A stretch of DNA of 54,645 nt. Origin: an uncultured Eubacteriales bacterium. Lineage in GTDB: Bacteria; Bacillota; Clostridia; Christensenellales; Borkfalkiaceae. Where the stretch lies: positions 1-54,645 of the forward strand of contig CATKEF010000046.1 in NCBI GenBank assembly GCA_949747905.1, read 5' to 3'. Positions 50,902 to 54,645 of the stretch are shown piece after piece; the stretch's first letter is position 1, and each line of letters opens with the position of its first letter. Both the position numbers and the translations under genes were made by a program. The notes below the pieces were generated by a model. That model made no database searches. It worked only from the letters and a program-made list of their open reading frames with translations, and had not been told where the DNA came from.

Positions 50902-53544
50902 TTACGCCGCTTTACCGAATTTAGTTTCGGGAAGCATTGCTTCGTTATTTTCGACAGGCGGATTTTCCGCCGTCTGAGCGAATGCTATGCGTTCTACCGC
51001 ATAAGCACTTGTCTTTGCCGCTTCGGGCTCGTATTCCAGAACGAAATTGGACAACGTAAACTTTTGAGTGATATTTCTGACGGTGAACTGGAAGAATTCT
51101 CCCTCGTTCAGAGTTTCTATATACGCGGTAAAGCGATAAGTTTTACCGGCTTCGAAATCGACGGACATTTCACCGTTTGCCGCCGTATCGCCCGCAAGCG
51201 TAGTGCTCATGTTCTGAACGGAATAACCGACGGTATACGTGACCGAACCGGTACCGGTTACGACAAAATCGAACGAAACTCTGTAAGCGCCGACAAATGC
51301 ATTGCCTTCAGTTGCGGGGATAAAACGAATAAACGCATTTCCCGTTGTAATATCCGCCGTAAGCGTGGTTTTATCCTCGCTTACCGTTATAGCGGCATTC
51401 CTATCGCTGTATTGTACTGCCCACGTTCCGGGGTTTTTAATGAGGGTGTCTTTAACCGTATTCCCCACTGTACCAACTGCGCCTTCCGCAATACTGAAAC
51501 CTACGTCCGTTACTTTTTTCGCACCGCAACCGGCGTTTGAGCAAACTCCGTCAACGTAATTGTGTTGGAGTTTTTCGCCGAACTCGATATTTTCGAGTTC
51601 GGTATTGCCCTCTTCGTCGGAATAAAACAACTTGCAATTACCGCAATGATAGTATTCGGGATGCGATTTCTGATAGCATGTGGATTGCGTAACCGCGTCG
51701 AAATGAGTCATCGCGTGTCCGAGCGCGGGAATCGACCAACTGTTCGTTATATCAGTAGTACCCGCTTCGTCGGCAAAGTATTTTTTGCAATCGGAACAAT
51801 AGTAATATTCAGCGTTGCCGGCTTCGGTACAGGTTGCCGCCTTAGCCTCGACTCTGGGACCCATTGTATGAACTATGCCCAACTCTTCGACTTTGCAGAC
51901 GACGTTGTTTATATCGAACGTTACGCTGCCGTTATCGGGGAATTTAGCGCCGCTGACGTCGTTTACGCCAAGCTCGAGCTTAATATAATTGCTGCTTGTT
52001 ACCGTATAGGAAATGGAGACTTTCTGTATTATGCCGGCTTTCAGATTATGAGTCTGCGAAGCGGCGGTCTTAACCTTTACTACGCCGTCCATCGTCATAG
52101 ACAAGTCAAAAGAAACGGTAATCTTGCTTCCTACGGGAACGTTGGGACGGTGATACAATCTTTCGTCGCTGCCTTTACCGAAGTAACCGGAGAAGGTTAT
52201 AGACAATCCGTTATAGAAACCGTTGCCTTCTGCTTTTCCGCCGTTGTTCCTGCTACCCGACCCCTGGTAATATCTCCATTGTCCGAGCGGAACTTTCGTG
52301 GTCGCTTCGCTGTCGCTGCTGATTCTGGTAAGAGAGTAATAAATAGCTTCGGGCAAACCTTCGGGAAGAGTTACATCGAGTCTGTTTACGAAAGTACGCG
52401 CGGCTTCGGGATAGAAAGTATAGCCGATACCGGAAATCTCTATTTCCTTGTCCGTATTTGCCGCAGCCACGTTTCCAAGCTCTATCTGCAGAAGCTGACC
52501 CGCTTCGGTCGTTTCAACGAAAAGCTCGATATGATGCGTGTCGGCTTCCGCGGTTTTTCTCAACGTAGCGGAATAGTCGACAATATCGCCCTTGCCCGTG
52601 CCCGCTTTTGAACGAAGCGAGAAACCTATTCTCAATGTTTTTTCCGCGTCGGCTTCATTATATTTTGTTACTTTCAGGTCGAATTCCATCTTATATACGC
52701 CTACATACGCCGTACCGTCTTCTTTTGCCGGAACGTTTACGAGACGAACCGAGCTTACGTTATCAGCATTGGAATCAAGGTTAATTTTCAGCGCGCCGTT
52801 TTCGGACTTAACGGATGTATTGTCTGCTTCGCCCTTTAACGCATGCCAGCTGCCGACAGTAGCCAAAGCCTTTTCCGTTACGGTTTCCGCCGACGCGTCG
52901 CAAACTACGTTTGTATTCAATTCAGGCGTTACCTGTTTTGCGCCGCAACCTGCGTTTGCGCACACGCCGTCGACGAAGTTGTGCTCCGACATTTTTCCGG
53001 AATAAACCTCGTTGAGAGAGGATTTATTTTCATCGGAATTTTCTTCGCCTTTAACAACCTGATGGCAAACTTCGCAAACGAAATGTTCCGTATGCTCTTT
53101 TATATAGCACGTCGCGTCACCAGCATTAATCTTTTTAAGCACATGTTTGCCGTAAATTACGGGGTCGGCAAGAGGCTTCTCGCCCGCCGCGTCCTCAAAA
53201 GTATCTTTGCAAACCGTACACTGATAATATTCCACGTTTCCGTCCATGAGACAAGACGCTTCCTTGGCTTCGTTGTGCTCCATCGTATGCAAAGTAGGGT
53301 CGGAGGGGATGACAACCGCCTCGTGCTCCACCTTTTTATTATCGACAAAGTAATCGCCGCAATAGAGACATTCCTGATATGCTATATTGCCGTCCGAGGA
53401 ACAAGTTGCCGCAATCGCTTCTCGGTCTACACATCTATGCTTGTGTACGGGAGTTTCGTCCCCGGCGCAGGCGGTTGTAAAAGCCGCCGTGCCAAGACTG
53501 AGAACGCATATTGCACTGAGTAACATTCTTAATTTCTTTTTCAT
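50902..53544 (-). CDS. Secreted protein with repeated cysteine-pair modules and beta-sandwich domains
   Basis: 880 residues. Signal peptide at 1-27 with a possible lipobox (FTTAC). The chain is an internal duplication. Each half has several 40-residue modules of the form H...ATC..(D/E)G...Y.C..C...F.D, then an HN(F/Y)VDGVC.NAGCGAK link, then a predicted beta-sandwich of about 180 residues with GYSV/RIGFSL strands. The first half has three modules (about 35-170) and two beta regions; the second has two modules (about 560-665) and one. Such CxxC modules are common in surface proteins of Bacillota; the beta domains may bind carbohydrate, an inference from the GH3 neighbour 12 nt upstream. AAAGGAGG precedes the ATG. 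No C-terminal anchor is visible. Confidence 0.8.
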   Translation of the reverse strand: MKKKLRMLLSAICVLSLGTAAFTTACAGDETPVHKHRCVDREAIAATCSSDGNIAYQECLYCGDYFVDNKKVEHEAVVIPSDPTLHTMEHNEAKEASCLMDGNVEYYQCTVCKDTFEDAAGEKPLADPVIYGKHVLKKINAGDATCYIKEHTEHFVCEVCHQVVKGEENSDENKSSLNEVYSGKMSEHNFVDGVCANAGCGAKQVTPELNTNVVCDASAETVTEKALATVGSWHALKGEADNTSVKSENGALKINLDSNADNVSSVRLVNVPAKEDGTAYVGVYKMEFDLKVTKYNEADAEKTLRIGFSLRSKAGTGKGDIVDYSATLRKTAEADTHHIELFVETTEAGQLLQIELGNVAAANTDKEIEISGIGYTFYPEAARTFVNRLDVTLPEGLPEAIYYSLTRISSDSEATTKVPLGQWRYYQGSGSRNNGGKAEGNGFYNGLSITFSGYFGKGSDERLYHRPNVPVGSKITVSFDLSMTMDGVVKVKTAASQTHNLKAGIIQKVSISYTVTSSNYIKLELGVNDVSGAKFPDNGSVTFDINNVVCKVEELGIVHTMGPRVEAKAATCTEAGNAEYYYCSDCKKYFADEAGTTDITNSWSIPALGHAMTHFDAVTQSTCYQKSHPEYYHCGNCKLFYSDEEGNTELENIEFGEKLQHNYVDGVCSNAGCGAKKVTDVGFSIAEGAVGTVGNTVKDTLIKNPGTWAVQYSDRNAAITVSEDKTTLTADITTGNAFIRFIPATEGNAFVGAYRVSFDFVVTGTGSVTYTVGYSVQNMSTTLAGDTAANGEMSVDFEAGKTYRFTAYIETLNEGEFFQFTVRNITQKFTLSNFVLEYEPEAAKTSAYAVERIAFAQTAENPPVENNEAMLPETKFGKAA

Positions 53545-53556
53545 TACGTTCCTCCT

Positions 53557-54645
53557 TTACTCCTTATCGGAATTATCCTTAGAAAAGGAATTTAAAACCG
53601 CGTCTGCAACAAACGATAAAGCATATCCGACCGCACACCAAATGAACACGGCAAGCAATACTCTAGTCACAACAGGAACAGCGATTTCCCAGGCGGGCGT
53701 AATACTCGTTACGGTTGTATCGCCGGTAAAACCGTTCATTGTATTACTGTTTACTACTGTATAAAGAACTTTCTTTGTTGCGTCTCTCATAGCCCAGGCA
53801 AAGCCGCCGTATCCTTCGGAATAACTCGTAAAATACAAGCTGTTGCCGTCTTTATCGGTCGGGTTTTTATCGCTTGCAGGCTGACCGTCGGGCAAATCGT
53901 TACCGTTAAGAACGCCCTGCTGAGGGCTGCAGTAAAGTCTTCCCGAGTTATAGTCGGAAACAACGTAGCCTCTCATTCCGTACTCTGCGCGGAGCACCGT
54001 ATTACAGAAACCCTGCGCACCCGTCCATTTGGCGCCCATACGGTTCATACCCGTCATAATGCCGAGTACTGACTTGGGAGTAAGTTCGGTATCCACTTCC
54101 ACGGCAACCTCTATGGCTCTGCCGTAAATTTCACGTATCGACTGTTCGTTTGCCCAGACGTTTACGCCCGCGCGGTGCGTTTCCTGGTCGTTGAGTATAC
54201 CGTGTTTTGCAAGCACGAACATTCCGCGCTTATGCGCTCCCGCCGCTTCGTAGCCCGCGGCGATACCGGTCAGAAAACCGTCTTCGGAATAATATTCGAA
54301 CTGACGTCCGCAATATGCTCCGCGGTGAATATTTACACCCAGACCGTATATACCGTTATATCCTGCCCAAATGCCCTCTTCACCCGTTTGGTCGCCGAGG
54401 CGCTCTATGAATTCTACATTATAAGTAGCGGCAACTATACCGTTACATACGAAAGTTGCGGGGTTGGTTCCCTTCTTATCGGGGTCGCGCAAACTCGCAA
54501 AACCGCCGAAACCTCCGGGTTCGCCTATATCGCCCTTGACGGGAGCAATGCCTCCGTTCTGCTGCAAAGATTTAGGAGCTGCTATTGAAGGTACGTCGCG
54601 AGTAAAGCGGAAGCCTTCCTGAAGGAAATAACAGTATTCTTCCCA
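53557..54645 (-). CDS. GH3 family glycoside hydrolase, C-terminal part (truncated by window edge)
   Basis: 362 residues visible; the frame stays open to the right edge. It carries the catalytic (alpha/beta)8 domain of GH3: GLGVNIHRGAYCGRQFEYYSEDGFLTG, KHGILNDQETHR, SIREIYGRAIEVAVE, and the nucleophile Asp in MRGYVVSDYNSG. This domain normally comes first in GH3; here it lies at the C-terminus and is followed by a membrane helix (VPVVTRVLLAVFIWCAVGYALSF-like) and a charged tail. So the enzyme probably has the inverted domain order known from Ruminococcus-type beta-glucosidases, plus membrane anchoring. Beta-glucosidase is the likeliest activity. Co-transcribed with the cysteine-module protein. 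Confidence 0.85.
   Translation of the reverse strand, partial: WEEYCYFLQEGFRFTRDVPSIAAPKSLQQNGGIAPVKGDIGEPGGFGGFASLRDPDKKGTNPATFVCNGIVAATYNVEFIERLGDQTGEEGIWAGYNGIYGLGVNIHRGAYCGRQFEYYSEDGFLTGIAAGYEAAGAHKRGMFVLAKHGILNDQETHRAGVNVWANEQSIREIYGRAIEVAVEVDTELTPKSVLGIMTGMNRMGAKWTGAQGFCNTVLRAEYGMRGYVVSDYNSGRLYCSPQQGVLNGNDLPDGQPASDKNPTDKDGNSLYFTSYSEGYGGFAWAMRDATKKVLYTVVNSNTMNGFTGDTTVTSITPAWEIAVPVVTRVLLAVFIWCAVGYALSFVADAVLNSFSKDNSDKE

Overview
The window reads as chromosomal DNA of an anaerobic, spore-pathway-bearing member of the Clostridia (Bacillota), probably an uncultured host-associated lineage. The evidence is a Spo0A gene, a complete spoIIAA-spoIIAB-sigF operon, a SCIFF peptide with its radical-SAM maturase, HemZ, a TIGR04086 membrane protein, and the Clostridia-type gene order ruvC-ruvA-ruvB-queA-tgt-yajC-(TIGR04086)-scfA-scfB-secD-secF-recJ-relA-MBL-hemZ. 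Nearly every gene lies on the minus strand; only rlmI and pyk are on the plus strand. Species cannot be named from sequence reading alone.

Layout. 1-3500: a mobile-looking block with a tandem repeat, a tyrosine integrase and a diversity-generating retroelement (DGR). The DGR has a DGR-type reverse transcriptase, an Avd-like four-helix-bundle protein, and an untranslated template repeat (TR) of asparagine codons ending in a VRPALHS-type sequence. No variable repeat or target gene is visible in the window. The block sits directly downstream of spo0A (3541-4314). 4461-15760: an ABC-F ATPase, a heterodimeric ABC exporter with one degenerate ATPase site, rlmI, a lipoprotein, an M29 aminopeptidase, and a TetR-controlled ABC-2 transporter operon. 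15770-18235: dispersed repeats, rnpB (RNase P RNA), pyk and terminators. 18316-26430: two FAD oxidoreductases, a ferritin-like protein, uvrB-uvrA. 26537-30958: a DUF362 / ECF S-component / DUF1893 operon, then rpsO-pnp. 31071-47208: the conserved Clostridia block listed above. 47348-50731: ferritin, an aminotransferase and the spoIIA operon. 50902-54645: a large secreted protein with cysteine-pair modules downstream of a truncated GH3 glycoside hydrolase that runs off the right edge.

Main points for follow-up. (1) The DGR with structured TR-flanking RNA and an adjacent integrase. (2) A Spo0A whose receiver has lost D10/D11 and T84 equivalents while keeping D56, K106 and the DNA-binding domain. 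(3) SecD/SecF that lack the residues used for proton-driven export. (4) Four genes (ABC exporter, BaiN-like oxidoreductase, uvrB, ruvC) whose near-consensus promoters end 7-11 nt before the start codon with no Shine-Dalgarno sequence, suggesting leaderless mRNAs. (5) Two abutting 16-bp operators at a consensus promoter for the TetR operon. All calls come from reading the sequence; no database search or folding program was run.
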